From positions 1 to 25,947 of the forward strand of contig JAYPYW010000045.1 of the NCBI GenBank assembly GCA_038154685.1: a stretch of 25,947 nucleotides of DNA, in the 5' to 3' direction. Below the pieces are notes generated by a model. The model searched no databases. It was not told where the DNA came from and worked only from the letters and a program-made list of their open reading frames with translations. Of the stretch, positions 15,316-24,284 are shown piece after piece. Every line of letters starts with the position of its first letter. The stretch's first letter is position 1. This DNA is from GCA-002722245 sp038154685. GTDB lineage: Bacteria; Bacteroidota; Bacteroidia; Flavobacteriales_C; GCA-002722245. Position numbers and translations under genes: made by a program.

Positions 15316-16002
15316 CTACCTTTTTTTCTTCTTTTGTCGAGCGGGCCTACCGTTACTATATCTTGCCCTTTCGACAATTTCTCCAAATTCATCCCAAGTT
15401 GTCCAAACTCCCTCTTTCTTTCCATTCACAAACTCCCCTTCCATCTCTTTTTTACCATTCCAATGCCAATAAACCCATGATCCTTCCTGACGGCCCATGA
15501 TGTATTCTCCTGTACTTCTCTTTTTCCCAGTATTATACCATTGTTCTGATAAACCATTTAGTTTACCCATCTCGTAATTTTCTTTCGATTTAGTTTTACC
15601 GTCAGGATAGAGCTGAACAACTTCTCCGCTGACTTTACCGTCAGCGTAGTTTATAACATTTTTAACTTTCCCATCAGGAAACCAAGTTGTCCATTCCCCA
15701 ATCTTAATATCCTTTTTGTAATTACCTTGCATTAACTTATTCCCTTTCGAATCAAAGTAAGTCCAAGTGCTATCTTTTCTTCCGTAAACGTATTTACCCT
15801 CGCTCTCTTTCTTTCCCGTCTCATAGTAATAAATCCAAAAATCAACTTGCACTACCTTACCTTCACTTTTTTTAGAACCAGATTCATAGTAATCCTCTGT
15901 TGGTATTTCAGGAGAATCCTTTTTGGTAGAATCAGCCTGTGCAAACACATAGTTTACACAAATGATTAATAAGGTTAATATTTGATATTTTAATCGATTC
16001 AT
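15316..16002 (-). CDS. Secreted MORN-repeat (YwqK-like) protein
   Basis: This 228-residue protein has a signal peptide (MNRLKYQILTLLIICVNYVFA, cut before QADS), so it is periplasmic or surface-exposed. From about residue 38 it is made of tandem MORN-type units of about 22-23 residues, roughly seven or eight copies, with the pattern Y-x-x-GK-x-x-x-x-W-x-x-Y-x-x-x-G-K (for example GKLNGLSEQWYNTGKKRSTG; NGKKEGVWTTWDEFGE). The tail is very basic (RPARQKKKKR). Databases often name such proteins YwqK-family antitoxin; there is no toxin gene here, so that label is unsupported. It lies nine bases downstream of the large ABC transporter and is almost surely co-transcribed with it, suggesting an envelope role. 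Confidence 0.9.
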   Translation of the reverse strand: MNRLKYQILTLLIICVNYVFAQADSTKKDSPEIPTEDYYESGSKKSEGKVVQVDFWIYYYETGKKESEGKYVYGRKDSTWTYFDSKGNKLMQGNYKKDIKIGEWTTWFPDGKVKNVINYADGKVSGEVVQLYPDGKTKSKENYEMGKLNGLSEQWYNTGKKRSTGEYIMGRQEGSWVYWHWNGKKEMEGEFVNGKKEGVWTTWDEFGEIVERARYSNGRPARQKKKKR

Positions 16003-16011
16003 TAAACTGGT

Positions 16012-19000
16012 TTATTTTCCAAAGCTAAGCAAATTCAATGCCTTTTTAAATCCTTCGAAATATAAAGTAATGTATAAAATCAATCCCATAACCCATATTA
16101 CAACTAGGTTAAAAGCAAATGTTCCGTAATAACTTCCAAACATTTTTTTCTTTGGAGCATAAAAATGAGCAAAGAAACTTGATTCTGGCTTTTTGAAAGC
16201 AGGGTCTACAATCTGAGTATACATTCCAGCATCTTGATCCCAAACAATCTTATCTGCCGCTAAAGAATTCCTCATTATATCATTTAAATATTTGTTGGTA
16301 TAATCATTCTTTAACGATGTATAATAAGCCTCACCAAACGCTGTTAAGGAATCAGTATCTAAACTATCTTCATCCATTCCTTTAGCAAGAGCAATCTCCT
16401 TACCCACCGAATCAATGATTCCATACATCATTCCATCTTTTAACTCAGAAATTCTAGAGAAGTGCTTGCTAAAATTAGCGTTAGCTTCCTCTACAAACTT
16501 CTTAATCTTCCGCATATTCTTACTCTTAAGATCCATGTGACTGATCGAATCGATTTTCTCAGGAATAGTTGTATCTAACTCCCATGCAAGGTAATTCAAA
16601 CACTTAATTAAGTTTTCGTAGTCAACTCCCATCTGAATTGAATCACCTTTATAAACCGGCAATTCCTTACCTTTTTTCTTAGCCTTCTTTACTTTTTTAC
16701 GGTACTTGCGTAAGATTTTTCTTTCCCCGTCAACAGCGTCAACCAATTTATTTACCTGAGGAATTAAGTAAGCCTGACGATAATCCCAATGTGATTCAGC
16801 AAATTCTAAATCATACAGAGTAACATCCTCCCCATCCTTAAATGGACGAACAACATCCAAGAATTCATCAGTATCATAATTATATTGCTTAACTGGAATT
16901 TGCTTGTACTCATTTTGGGTGTATTGATCTACAACTAAAGCTTCATAAGCCCATCGCGAAACCATAACCTCAGCTATCTTAGGAACACTGTTAGCTCCAC
17001 CTCCAAGAACTCCATTAATCTTATCGAAACTAAACATTGCTCCACTTAAAATCATTTGTGGAATAAGAATTAAAGGAATTAAGATATATATGGTTACAAC
17101 ACTGTTAAAAGTTGCTGATATATTTAATCCTAACATGTTAGCAAAACAACTAACCGAGAACAGCACTAGGAAGTATGAAAGCCACATATCGTGAACTCCC
17201 ATAATTAGGTTACCAATTAAAACGAACATGAAAGATTGAATCGCTGAAATTGTAAATAGTATAGCAACCTTACTAAACAAATAAGACCCTCTACTTAAGT
17301 TCAGGAACTTTTCACGCTTTTGAATTTTAGCATCCTTAATTATTTCCTCAGCGGAGACCATTAATCCCATGAATAAGGAAACTACAATACTCATAAATAT
17401 ATAAGCTGGTACGTTTTGGTTTTCTGAGAAAGTATACTCTGCACCTTCTCCACCTCCGATATAACGAACAATAAATGAAAGTACAAAAGCCAAAATTGGT
17501 GCTTCCAACATGTTTAAATACATGTATTGTTTGTTCTTTACTTTCGAAAGGACATCTCTCTTAATAAACGTACCCCATTGAGTGATTTTACTTGGAATAT
17601 TTAATGAACTTGGTGGAGCATCATCTACCTCCTTAACTTCTTCAATTTCGGTAATCACCTCAGCTTTGTAATAGCCATTCCATTGTTCTGGAGATACTTT
17701 TCTTTCTTCAAGATGTTTACCGTAATCATCAACTAATTTGGCACCGATAATATTAAATACCAATTCAGGATTCACATTACCACAGGTAGTACATTCTCCA
17801 CTATCTGAGTTAACCTGATTGGCTTTTCGCTTGAAATACATTACTGCCTCCACTGGGTTACCATAATAAACTGGATAACCTCCAACATCAAGAATCAACA
17901 TTCTATCAAACATCTTATAGATATCAGATGATGGTTGGTGAATTACAACAAATATGATTTTTCCTTTTAAGACTAATTCTTTTAATAAATCAAGGATGTT
18001 TTCTGAGTCCCTTGAAGACAAACCAGATGTTGGCTCATCCATAAAGATCACAGCAGGCTCTCTTAGTAACTCTAAACCTATATTTAAACGTTTTCTTTGC
18101 CCTCCAGAGATTGTTTTCTCTAATGGGTTTCCAACCTTTAAATCTTTGGTCATTAATAAATCTAATGCCTTCAACAAATCGATAATCATAGTATCGATTT
18201 CCTCATCAGATTTATCGCTTAAACAAAGTTTAGCATTGTAGTAAAGGTTTTCGTAAACCGTTAAATCATCAAGCAAAAGATCGTCTTGAGGTACATATCC
18301 AATAACTCCCTCTACCTTATCTTTTTCATTATGGATGTCAACTCCATTGATTAAAACCTGACCCTTTGTTGGCTTTTCGTTACCATTAAGAACATTTAAT
18401 AGCGTGGATTTACCAGCTCCTGATGCTCCCATGATTCCAACTAACTTTCCAGTTCCTTCTTCTATGGTAATCCCACGAAGCCCCATATTCCCATTTGGAA
18501 ATTGGAATTCAACATCTTTTGCATGGAAGGATAACTCTGTGTCGATTGCGTCAGATAAAAATCTGGCAACAATATCTGAATAGTAGATTGGTTTACCTGT
18601 TGGTGGTTTTACCGTTGATCCTGTTGGGAATAGGTAAACCTGACCTGGATTTAACGGCAACCCATTCATGAACAGGTTTTTATTACCCACACACTTCACA
18701 AAATAAAGTTCAACAGAAGGTACTTTTAAGAAGATAACCTCTCCTGCAAAATTATGAACGTGAATGTGTTTCGTTAACTCTTCTTCCGAGTAGTAATCTT
18801 CGGCTCCATTAACAACTAATATGTTTGGAGATTTAATCTCTTTGGTATTTTCCTGGATAGTTAATCCAGAAATATCCTTGTATTCATCTGCCGAAATATT
18901 AAATACTTCAGCAACAGTATCCATTAATTCCTTTGCGTTAGGATTCATCGATCGATCAACCCATATAAGTTCGAATAAACGAATAAATGCAATAACCTTT

Positions 19001-19530
19001 TGTGGTTGTGCAAGTGTCTTATTAATCTTTTTACAAACCCCAAGTGTTTTAACCGAATCCTTCATGGATGTCAGTTGGGCTGTATCTTCTTTCTTTTCTT
19101 CTGCAGCTGCTGCTTCCTTTGCAGCTTCTGCTGCTTTTAAAGCCTCACGCTCCTTTCTTCGCGCTTCTTTTTTAAGTCTTTTTTCCTTCTCTTCAGGAGT
19201 TTCGTCCTCAGGTGGATTTGCAGCCTCCAACTCACGCTGACGCTTTTTCTCTTCTCTTAAACGCTTTCTTTCTTCACGCTTTAAACGTTTTTCTTTTTCT
19301 TCTGGAGTCTCTTCAGCTGGCGGTGAATCAGCATCTACCTTTTTTGCTCTTGGAGCTTTAGGTTTAGATTTAGCTTGAAAATCATCAAAATACCCCGGCA
19401 CCTTATCCGGACTTAGTTGTTGTTTTAAGAAATCTTCTACGAACTTACTTTGTGTTGGCGATGGTCCCCCTTCTTGCTTTGTTAAAATAGCAAAAAGTTG
19501 CATCAGGGCTTTCAGTATTTCCTCAGACAT
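16012..19530 (-). CDS. Large ABCG-like ABC transporter with N-terminal TerB/FHA-like region and very long extracytoplasmic loop
   Basis: This 1172-residue inner-membrane half-transporter has the nucleotide-binding domain before the membrane domain, as in ABCG/White. A Lys/Glu/Ala-rich low-complexity region occupies about 50-150. About 160-225 is a helical domain that may be TerB-like. About 230-325 is beta-rich with KNLFMNGLPLNPGQVYLFPTG, like the end of an FHA domain. The ABC domain follows: Walker A GASGAGKST (about 367), Q-loop YVPQDD, signature ISGGQRKR (about 472), Walker B AVIFMDEPTSGL and H-loop VIHQPS (about 530). A CTTC pair lies in the linker. Membrane helices start at about 675. 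A charged stretch of some 230 residues separates the penultimate from the last helix (about 1145-1165). Substrate unknown; envelope lipid or polysaccharide export is possible. The next gene starts nine bases later. Confidence 0.9.
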   Translation of the reverse strand: MSEEILKALMQLFAILTKQEGGPSPTQSKFVEDFLKQQLSPDKVPGYFDDFQAKSKPKAPRAKKVDADSPPAEETPEEKEKRLKREERKRLREEKKRQRELEAANPPEDETPEEKEKRLKKEARRKEREALKAAEAAKEAAAAEEKKEDTAQLTSMKDSVKTLGVCKKINKTLAQPQKVIAFIRLFELIWVDRSMNPNAKELMDTVAEVFNISADEYKDISGLTIQENTKEIKSPNILVVNGAEDYYSEEELTKHIHVHNFAGEVIFLKVPSVELYFVKCVGNKNLFMNGLPLNPGQVYLFPTGSTVKPPTGKPIYYSDIVARFLSDAIDTELSFHAKDVEFQFPNGNMGLRGITIEEGTGKLVGIMGASGAGKSTLLNVLNGNEKPTKGQVLINGVDIHNEKDKVEGVIGYVPQDDLLLDDLTVYENLYYNAKLCLSDKSDEEIDTMIIDLLKALDLLMTKDLKVGNPLEKTISGGQRKRLNIGLELLREPAVIFMDEPTSGLSSRDSENILDLLKELVLKGKIIFVVIHQPSSDIYKMFDRMLILDVGGYPVYYGNPVEAVMYFKRKANQVNSDSGECTTCGNVNPELVFNIIGAKLVDDYGKHLEERKVSPEQWNGYYKAEVITEIEEVKEVDDAPPSSLNIPSKITQWGTFIKRDVLSKVKNKQYMYLNMLEAPILAFVLSFIVRYIGGGEGAEYTFSENQNVPAYIFMSIVVSLFMGLMVSAEEIIKDAKIQKREKFLNLSRGSYLFSKVAILFTISAIQSFMFVLIGNLIMGVHDMWLSYFLVLFSVSCFANMLGLNISATFNSVVTIYILIPLILIPQMILSGAMFSFDKINGVLGGGANSVPKIAEVMVSRWAYEALVVDQYTQNEYKQIPVKQYNYDTDEFLDVVRPFKDGEDVTLYDLEFAESHWDYRQAYLIPQVNKLVDAVDGERKILRKYRKKVKKAKKKGKELPVYKGDSIQMGVDYENLIKCLNYLAWELDTTIPEKIDSISHMDLKSKNMRKIKKFVEEANANFSKHFSRISELKDGMMYGIIDSVGKEIALAKGMDEDSLDTDSLTAFGEAYYTSLKNDYTNKYLNDIMRNSLAADKIVWDQDAGMYTQIVDPAFKKPESSFFAHFYAPKKKMFGSYYGTFAFNLVVIWVMGLILYITLYFEGFKKALNLLSFGK

Positions 19531-19628
19531 TTATCTAAACTCTTTTATAAATTGTTTGTTTACTACGGCTGACATATGAAATTGTTCCCAAAAAAAATGA
19601 GTAATTTTTATTGAGTAATTTTACAGCC

Positions 19629-20723
19629 ATGAATATTCTTGTGATTAGTAATTATCGAGATTACCACACTACTCGACCGGAGGCTAACATTTTTAAAGAA
19701 ATGTCAAAGTTCGGAGTAAATATTACTATCATGACCTATGGCGAAAGCCAACATGCACAAGAATTCAGAGAATTAGGGATTGACGTAATAGACTTTCACC
19801 CTCAGAAGAAATTCGACAAGCTTGAAATTCAAAAAATTAAAGCCGTTGTAAAAGAGAAAGGAATTGACATAATTCACGCCTTTAGTAATAAAGGAACTTA
19901 TGCAGCTGTTAAAGCGGCTAAAGATCTTAAAGTTAAACTTTTCCTATACAGGGGTTACGCAGGAAATTTAGAGTGGTGGAATCCAAGTTCATACCTAAAA
20001 CATTTAAGCCCAAGAGTTGATTATATAATGTGTAACTCTATCGGAGTTGAGCAATACTTTAAAAAACAGCTTTTTTTCAAAAAAGAAAAAGCCGTTACTA
20101 TTAACAAAGGGCATGATACGGCATGGTATTCAGGTTATGACCCTTTGAACATAAAAAAAGAGTTAGGTATACCTGAGGACTCATTTCTCCTAATTAATGT
20201 AGCCAACAACAGAAGGATGAAAGGAATACCTTATCTACTAAAATCCATCACCATGCTTCCAAAGGATAAGAACATACATTTGATCCTTGCTGGAAGAAAT
20301 ATGGACACTCCTGAAAACTTAGCCATCTTAAAGAAAGCCAATTGTGAGAGTAGAGTTCATTTTCTCGGATTCAGAAAAGATGTTTTAAATATCGTAGCTG
20401 CAGCTGATGTTTTTGTTTTATCATCATTATTTGGGGAATCAATTACTAAATCAGTAATCGAATCTATGGCAATTGGTAATCCAGCTGTTATAACAGACAT
20501 TCCTGGAAACACAGAGTTGATTGAAGATGGAATTCAAGGCTATGTCACACCTGCAAAAGATGCTAAGGCAATGGCTATTGCGATTGAGAAAATGTATGAC
20601 AACCCTAATCAAACAAAAGAAATGGGAAAGGCAGCAAAAGCAAGAATAGGGAATGAATTAAGTTCAAAGCAAACTGTTATAAAGCTTAAGAAACTTTACG
20701 AAGACTCTTTAAAACAAGGTTGA
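19629..20723 (+). CDS. Glycosyltransferase family 4
   Basis: This 364-residue GT-B enzyme transfers a sugar from a nucleotide donor with retention of configuration, most likely to a lipid-linked or surface glycan precursor. The N-terminal Rossmann half opens MNILVISNYRDYHTTRPEAN. The C-terminal half has LLINVANNRRMKGIPYLL, LILAGRN, VHFLGFRKDV and the E-x7-E catalytic/nucleotide motif at E270/E278 (GESITKSVIESMAIGNPAV), followed by NTELIEDGIQGYV. No membrane segment is seen. I chose ATG 19629 because it opens the first strand; a TTG at 19611 would add six residues and lies next to promoter-like TAATTTTA. It is divergent from the ABC transporter and convergent with the dioxygenase gene, 12 bases away, with no room for a separate terminator. 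Confidence 0.93.
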   Translation: MNILVISNYRDYHTTRPEANIFKEMSKFGVNITIMTYGESQHAQEFRELGIDVIDFHPQKKFDKLEIQKIKAVVKEKGIDIIHAFSNKGTYAAVKAAKDLKVKLFLYRGYAGNLEWWNPSSYLKHLSPRVDYIMCNSIGVEQYFKKQLFFKKEKAVTINKGHDTAWYSGYDPLNIKKELGIPEDSFLLINVANNRRMKGIPYLLKSITMLPKDKNIHLILAGRNMDTPENLAILKKANCESRVHFLGFRKDVLNIVAAADVFVLSSLFGESITKSVIESMAIGNPAVITDIPGNTELIEDGIQGYVTPAKDAKAMAIAIEKMYDNPNQTKEMGKAAKARIGNELSSKQTVIKLKKLYEDSLKQG

Positions 20724-20735
20724 TTTATACAAGCC

Positions 20736-21692
20736 TCACTTAATCAACCCAATCTCTCTTAATCGTTGCATTAAAAAACCTTCAGCAGTAATATCTTCGA
20801 ATTGCTTTGGGTTTTCATCAGTAACACAAGTGTCCAAACAAGAGAGATCCATATCTGGGTTTGCATGCATAAAAAAAGGTACTGAAAACCTGGAAGTTTT
20901 CATCTTTTCTTTTGGTGGGTTTACAACCCTGTGAATAGTAGATTTCAATCTTCCATTTGTATAACGCTGCAGCATATCTCCAACATTAACTACCAAACAA
21001 TCTTTTACCGCGGTTATTGGAATCCATTTATCATCTCTCCTTTTAACTTGCAGCCCCTCTGCACTAGCCCCCATTAATAGGGTTATTAAATTTATATCCC
21101 CATGCTCAGCTGCTCTAACAGCTCCTACAGGAACTTCATCAGGGTTTTCAATTGGAAAATAGTGCAAAGGACGAAGAATGCTAATTCCTCTATCTACCTT
21201 ATTTTCAAAATGATCCTCTTCCAAACCTAAAAACAAAGCAATCGCGGAAAGCATTTGTTTCCCAATCCCTTCCAATGTAGAATAAGCTTTTAAGGTTTGC
21301 TCTTTAAATTCAGGTACCTCATTTGGGAATATATTTGCTTGATAATGTCCTGAATCGCTTCCTGGAATTTCCTTACCCACATGATAAAACTCTTTAAGGT
21401 CTCCAACATTTCTTCCAGAAGCATGTTCTTTTCCTTTTCCAGTATAACCTCTTTGTCCACCAGTATGACTTCCATCATACTTCATCTTCACTTCGTCCGG
21501 TAATTGATAAAAAGATTTAATTGAATTATAAAGATCAGCCTGACTACTATCTGAATAACCATGATTTTTAATAGCCACAAAACCAATGGATTCATATGCT
21601 ACTCCAAGAGAGTTAACAAAAGCATTTTTTTTAGAAATATTGTTTGATAAGAAATCACTTAAATCTAGAGTAGGAATGGTATTCATAAACAT
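20736..21692 (-). CDS. 2-oxoglutarate/Fe(II) dioxygenase, isopenicillin-N-synthase family
   Basis: This 318-residue cytosolic enzyme couples 2-oxoglutarate (or substrate) oxidation and O2 to hydroxylation or ring chemistry at a non-haem iron. The N-terminal DIOX_N domain (IPTLDLSDF, VAIKNHGYSD) precedes the jelly-roll core. The iron ligands are visible: H197 and D199 in AAEHGDINL, and H254 in STIHRVVNP. The RFSVPFF motif that binds the 2-oxoglutarate carboxylate follows. Length and order match bacterial members annotated as 2OG oxygenases. The substrate cannot be inferred and there is no pathway partner next to it. Met3 (21686) is an equally plausible start. It is convergent with the GT4 gene. 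Confidence 0.93.
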   Translation of the reverse strand: MFMNTIPTLDLSDFLSNNISKKNAFVNSLGVAYESIGFVAIKNHGYSDSSQADLYNSIKSFYQLPDEVKMKYDGSHTGGQRGYTGKGKEHASGRNVGDLKEFYHVGKEIPGSDSGHYQANIFPNEVPEFKEQTLKAYSTLEGIGKQMLSAIALFLGLEEDHFENKVDRGISILRPLHYFPIENPDEVPVGAVRAAEHGDINLITLLMGASAEGLQVKRRDDKWIPITAVKDCLVVNVGDMLQRYTNGRLKSTIHRVVNPPKEKMKTSRFSVPFFMHANPDMDLSCLDTCVTDENPKQFEDITAEGFLMQRLREIGLIK

Positions 21693-21775
21693 TTTTGATT
21701 TAGCCAGATAATTTAAACAACATAAATAGACTATAACTCTATAATTACCAACTCACTTAGGTGATTTTTTTTAAC

Positions 21776-21802
21776 AAAAAAAAACAGCCACTAAGGCTGT
21801 TT
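21776..21802 (-). terminator. Rho-independent terminator after the T9SS cargo gene
   Basis: Stem AAACAGCC/GGCTGTTT (21802-21795 with 21789-21782), a five-base loop and a T-run on the minus strand, 18 bases past the stop at 21821. Confidence 0.88.
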
Positions 21803-21820
21803 CTTTTGGGATCAAACATT

Positions 21821-22456
21821 TTATTTAACTATAACTTGTTGAGTGTATTTATTGTTTTTCGTAAATCCATTCAGATAGTATATTCCTGGACTTAGTTCAC
21901 TCAAGTCTATGAATGAATTATTACTATTCGGAATAAAGCTGGAAACTTCAGAACCAAGAATATTTACAATTGAGAATCTGTTAAAGATTTGTGTTGTAGA
22001 TATGTTAATAACATCTGAGGTAGGATTAGGAAAAACATCAAATTTCACAGTTTGGTTACTCAATTCGGATGCACCAGTTGTTGAACAACCTTCACATTGT
22101 CCATAGGTTATACTAACGTTATTTCCATCTGTCATGTACCACATCCTGTTAGCATAGGTCGCACCATCTGTCACTGGTGCACAAGCGCCTTTTCCTATTA
22201 GGCCTTCTGCTTCTCCATCAGCAAGAATTAGATATTCCATATCAGCGCTTGGAGCAGGATCAAAAGTAAACGTCCAAGTGCCATCCCCATTTGATTCGGC
22301 AACAGGACCTCCATTAGGATCCCAACTCCACCAGGGTCCAAACATTCTAACAGATTCAGGGTTGGCATCACAAAGTTCAACATCTATTGATAAAGTTTGT
22401 CCTATCGAGTTCAGCGACATAAACAAACCTACTAGAGAGAGTTTAAATATTTTCAT
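21821..22456 (-). CDS. Small secreted protein with T9SS type A sorting domain
   Basis: This 211-residue protein has a signal peptide (MKIFKLSLVGLFMSLNSIG, cut before QTLSI). A beta-rich, Trp-rich domain occupies about 22-125 (MFGPWWSWDPNGGP, NGDGTWTFTFDPAP, ADMEYLILADGE). It resembles carbohydrate-binding-like modules of marine Bacteroidota secreted enzymes, but this is from memory only. CEGCSTTG links to the C-terminal sorting domain (about 138-211): FDVFPNPTSDVINIS, then SIVNILGSEV, SPGIYYL and a QQVIVK end. These are hallmarks of type A signals read by the type IX secretion system and exchanged for a surface anchor. No catalytic domain is present, so it is a binding or structural surface protein. 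It has its own terminator. Confidence 0.92.
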   Translation of the reverse strand: MKIFKLSLVGLFMSLNSIGQTLSIDVELCDANPESVRMFGPWWSWDPNGGPVAESNGDGTWTFTFDPAPSADMEYLILADGEAEGLIGKGACAPVTDGATYANRMWYMTDGNNVSITYGQCEGCSTTGASELSNQTVKFDVFPNPTSDVINISTTQIFNRFSIVNILGSEVSSFIPNSNNSFIDLSELSPGIYYLNGFTKNNKYTQQVIVK

Positions 22457-22639
22457 GTCTTTTAAGTTTTAGAATTCCTCCCAAGGCAAAAGATTAATTT
22501 TTAAGGAGTGAATTAGTGAATAAATTAAAGCAAGCGGGCAACACCCAGTAATTGTACGTAACCCTAAGAATAAAGTTTCATTAAAAACTTTTGGTAACAT
22601 AAACGATCATTTTAAGTAAATAATATAAAACCTGATATA
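22457..22639. other. Intergenic region between the divergent T9SS cargo and symporter genes
   Basis: These 183 bases hold no ORF. They must contain both divergent promoters, but I see only weak matches (AACTTTTG before the symporter, ATCTTTTG before the cargo gene). There is no terminator or repeat. Confidence 0.4.
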
Positions 22640-24283
22640 ATGAACATTGAATTAACTGACATAATTATTATCTCTATTTATGCCATCTTAATACTGAGCA
22701 TAGGTTTTTACAAGTCAAGAAATACTGGCCAAAGCAAAAGTTCTAGTGATTATTTCTTGGCAGGTAAATCTCTTCCTTGGTGGGCAATTGGAGCATCCTT
22801 AATTGCCGCAAACATATCTGCAGAACAATTTATAGGAATGTCTGGCTCCGGCTTTGCCATCGGCCTAGCTATAGCATCATATGAATTTATGGCTGCTTTG
22901 ACTTTAATCATCGTTGGGAAATATTTTTTACCCATTTTCATTAAGAAGAATATTTTCACAATTCCAGAATTTCTTGAAAAAAGGTTCAATTCTAAAGTAA
23001 AGTCTGTACTTGCTTTCTTTTGGGTTTTTCTATTTGTATTTGTCAATTTAACTTCTGTTCTCTACCTAGGCGGTACAGCTTTAGACACAATTGTTGGCAG
23101 CGGAGATGGGGACCTAGTATTAAACTCCATTATATTGCTTGGACTATTCTCTGCCGCCTATTCAATATGGGGTGGATTGTCCTCTGTTGCTTGGACTGAT
23201 GTAATTCAGGTTATCCTACTAATAATAGGAGGAGGAATAACCACAGTAATTGCCTTACAAAACCTTACAGAATCTGGAAGTGTGGTAGATGGTTTTGCAT
23301 ACATGTTTGAAAAAGCTCCAGAAAAATTCAACATGATTTTAGAAAAAGGACAAGATGGCTACTCCGATTTACCTGGAATCGCTGTTCTGGTTGGAGGAAT
23401 GTGGATTGCCAATTTGTATTATTGGGGATTTAATCAATATATAATTCAAAGAACTCTGGCTGCTAAAAGTTTAAACGAATCTCAAAAGGGTATTGCGTTT
23501 GCAGCAATTATAAAAATGTTAATTCCTCTAATAGTCATAATCCCAGGAATAGTAGCATTTGTATTATTTAAAGAAAACCCTGAAATCGCAGAAACCTTCA
23601 CCAAAAGTAACGGTGATATAATGAATGACAAAGCCTATCCTTGGTTGATTTCAACGTTCATTCCAACAGGAATTAAAGGCCTTATAGTAGCAGCATTATC
23701 TGCCGCGATAGTTTCTTCTCTAGCATCAATGCTTAATAGCACGTCTACCATATTCACTTTAGACATTTACAAACCTCTATTTGATAAAAAGGCCTCTGAA
23801 AAAAAATTAATTTCAGTAGGACGATTATCAGGCCTAGTTGCCATAATAATTGCTATATCAATTGCTCCGATACTTGGAAACATTGATCAAGCTTTTCAAT
23901 TTATACAAGAATGGACTGGTTTATTTAGCCCTGGAATATTAGCCATTTTTATGCTTGGATTATTTTGGAAAAAGACAAGTGCTAATTCAGCTGTTATTGG
24001 GGCGTTAATATCAATACCAATTGCTCTTTTCTTTAAAGTTTCACCAATAGGTTGGAGTGACCATTGGATTTTTCCTGACTTACCATTTATGCATCAAATG
24101 GGAATTACTTTTCTTGCAACAGTCTTAGTAATGTTAGTCATTTCAAGAATTGACAATAAAAATAAAGCAGATTTAAATGGTATCATTTTATCTAAAGAAT
24201 TATTTAAAACCAGTAAACCATTTAATATAGCTGCAATTTTAGTTATTACACTTTTAACTCTGATATATGTAACTCTTTGGTAA
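22640..24283 (+). CDS. Na+/sugar symporter, SSS family, vSGLT-like
   Basis: This 547-residue inner-membrane protein, with about 14 helices in the LeuT fold, imports a sugar with sodium. It closely follows the Vibrio vSGLT galactose transporter: SLPWWAIGASLIAANISAEQ (N58, E62, Q63, equivalent to vSGLT N64, E68, Q69, which bind galactose), GLSSVAWTDVIQVI, the gate region NLYYWGFNQYIIQR at about 258-271, KAYPWL, AAIVSSLASMLNSTSTIFT (the sodium-site helix), and FIQEWTG with Q423, equivalent to Q428. Conservation of the sugar ligands supports galactose, glucose or a similar hexose rather than sialate or proline. The beta-barrel gene starts one base after the stop, so the two form an inner-plus-outer-membrane import pair. 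Confidence 0.94.
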   Translation: MNIELTDIIIISIYAILILSIGFYKSRNTGQSKSSSDYFLAGKSLPWWAIGASLIAANISAEQFIGMSGSGFAIGLAIASYEFMAALTLIIVGKYFLPIFIKKNIFTIPEFLEKRFNSKVKSVLAFFWVFLFVFVNLTSVLYLGGTALDTIVGSGDGDLVLNSIILLGLFSAAYSIWGGLSSVAWTDVIQVILLIIGGGITTVIALQNLTESGSVVDGFAYMFEKAPEKFNMILEKGQDGYSDLPGIAVLVGGMWIANLYYWGFNQYIIQRTLAAKSLNESQKGIAFAAIIKMLIPLIVIIPGIVAFVLFKENPEIAETFTKSNGDIMNDKAYPWLISTFIPTGIKGLIVAALSAAIVSSLASMLNSTSTIFTLDIYKPLFDKKASEKKLISVGRLSGLVAIIIAISIAPILGNIDQAFQFIQEWTGLFSPGILAIFMLGLFWKKTSANSAVIGALISIPIALFFKVSPIGWSDHWIFPDLPFMHQMGITFLATVLVMLVISRIDNKNKADLNGIILSKELFKTSKPFNIAAILVITLLTLIYVTLW

Positions 24284-24284
24284 A

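Noticed and set aside
15316..16002. Antitoxin of a toxin-antitoxin system (the usual database label for YwqK-like proteins)
   Set aside because: The protein has a signal peptide and MORN repeats, and no toxin-like gene is next to it.
18821..19240. Plus-strand frame of 139 codons inside the ABC transporter gene
   Set aside because: Its Ser/Phe/Ala-rich sequence is the complement of the Lys/Glu-rich linker; no start context or domain supports it.
22560..22639. Clear promoter for the symporter
   Set aside because: Only AACTTTTG, a weak -7 match, was found, with no -33 TTG at the right distance.
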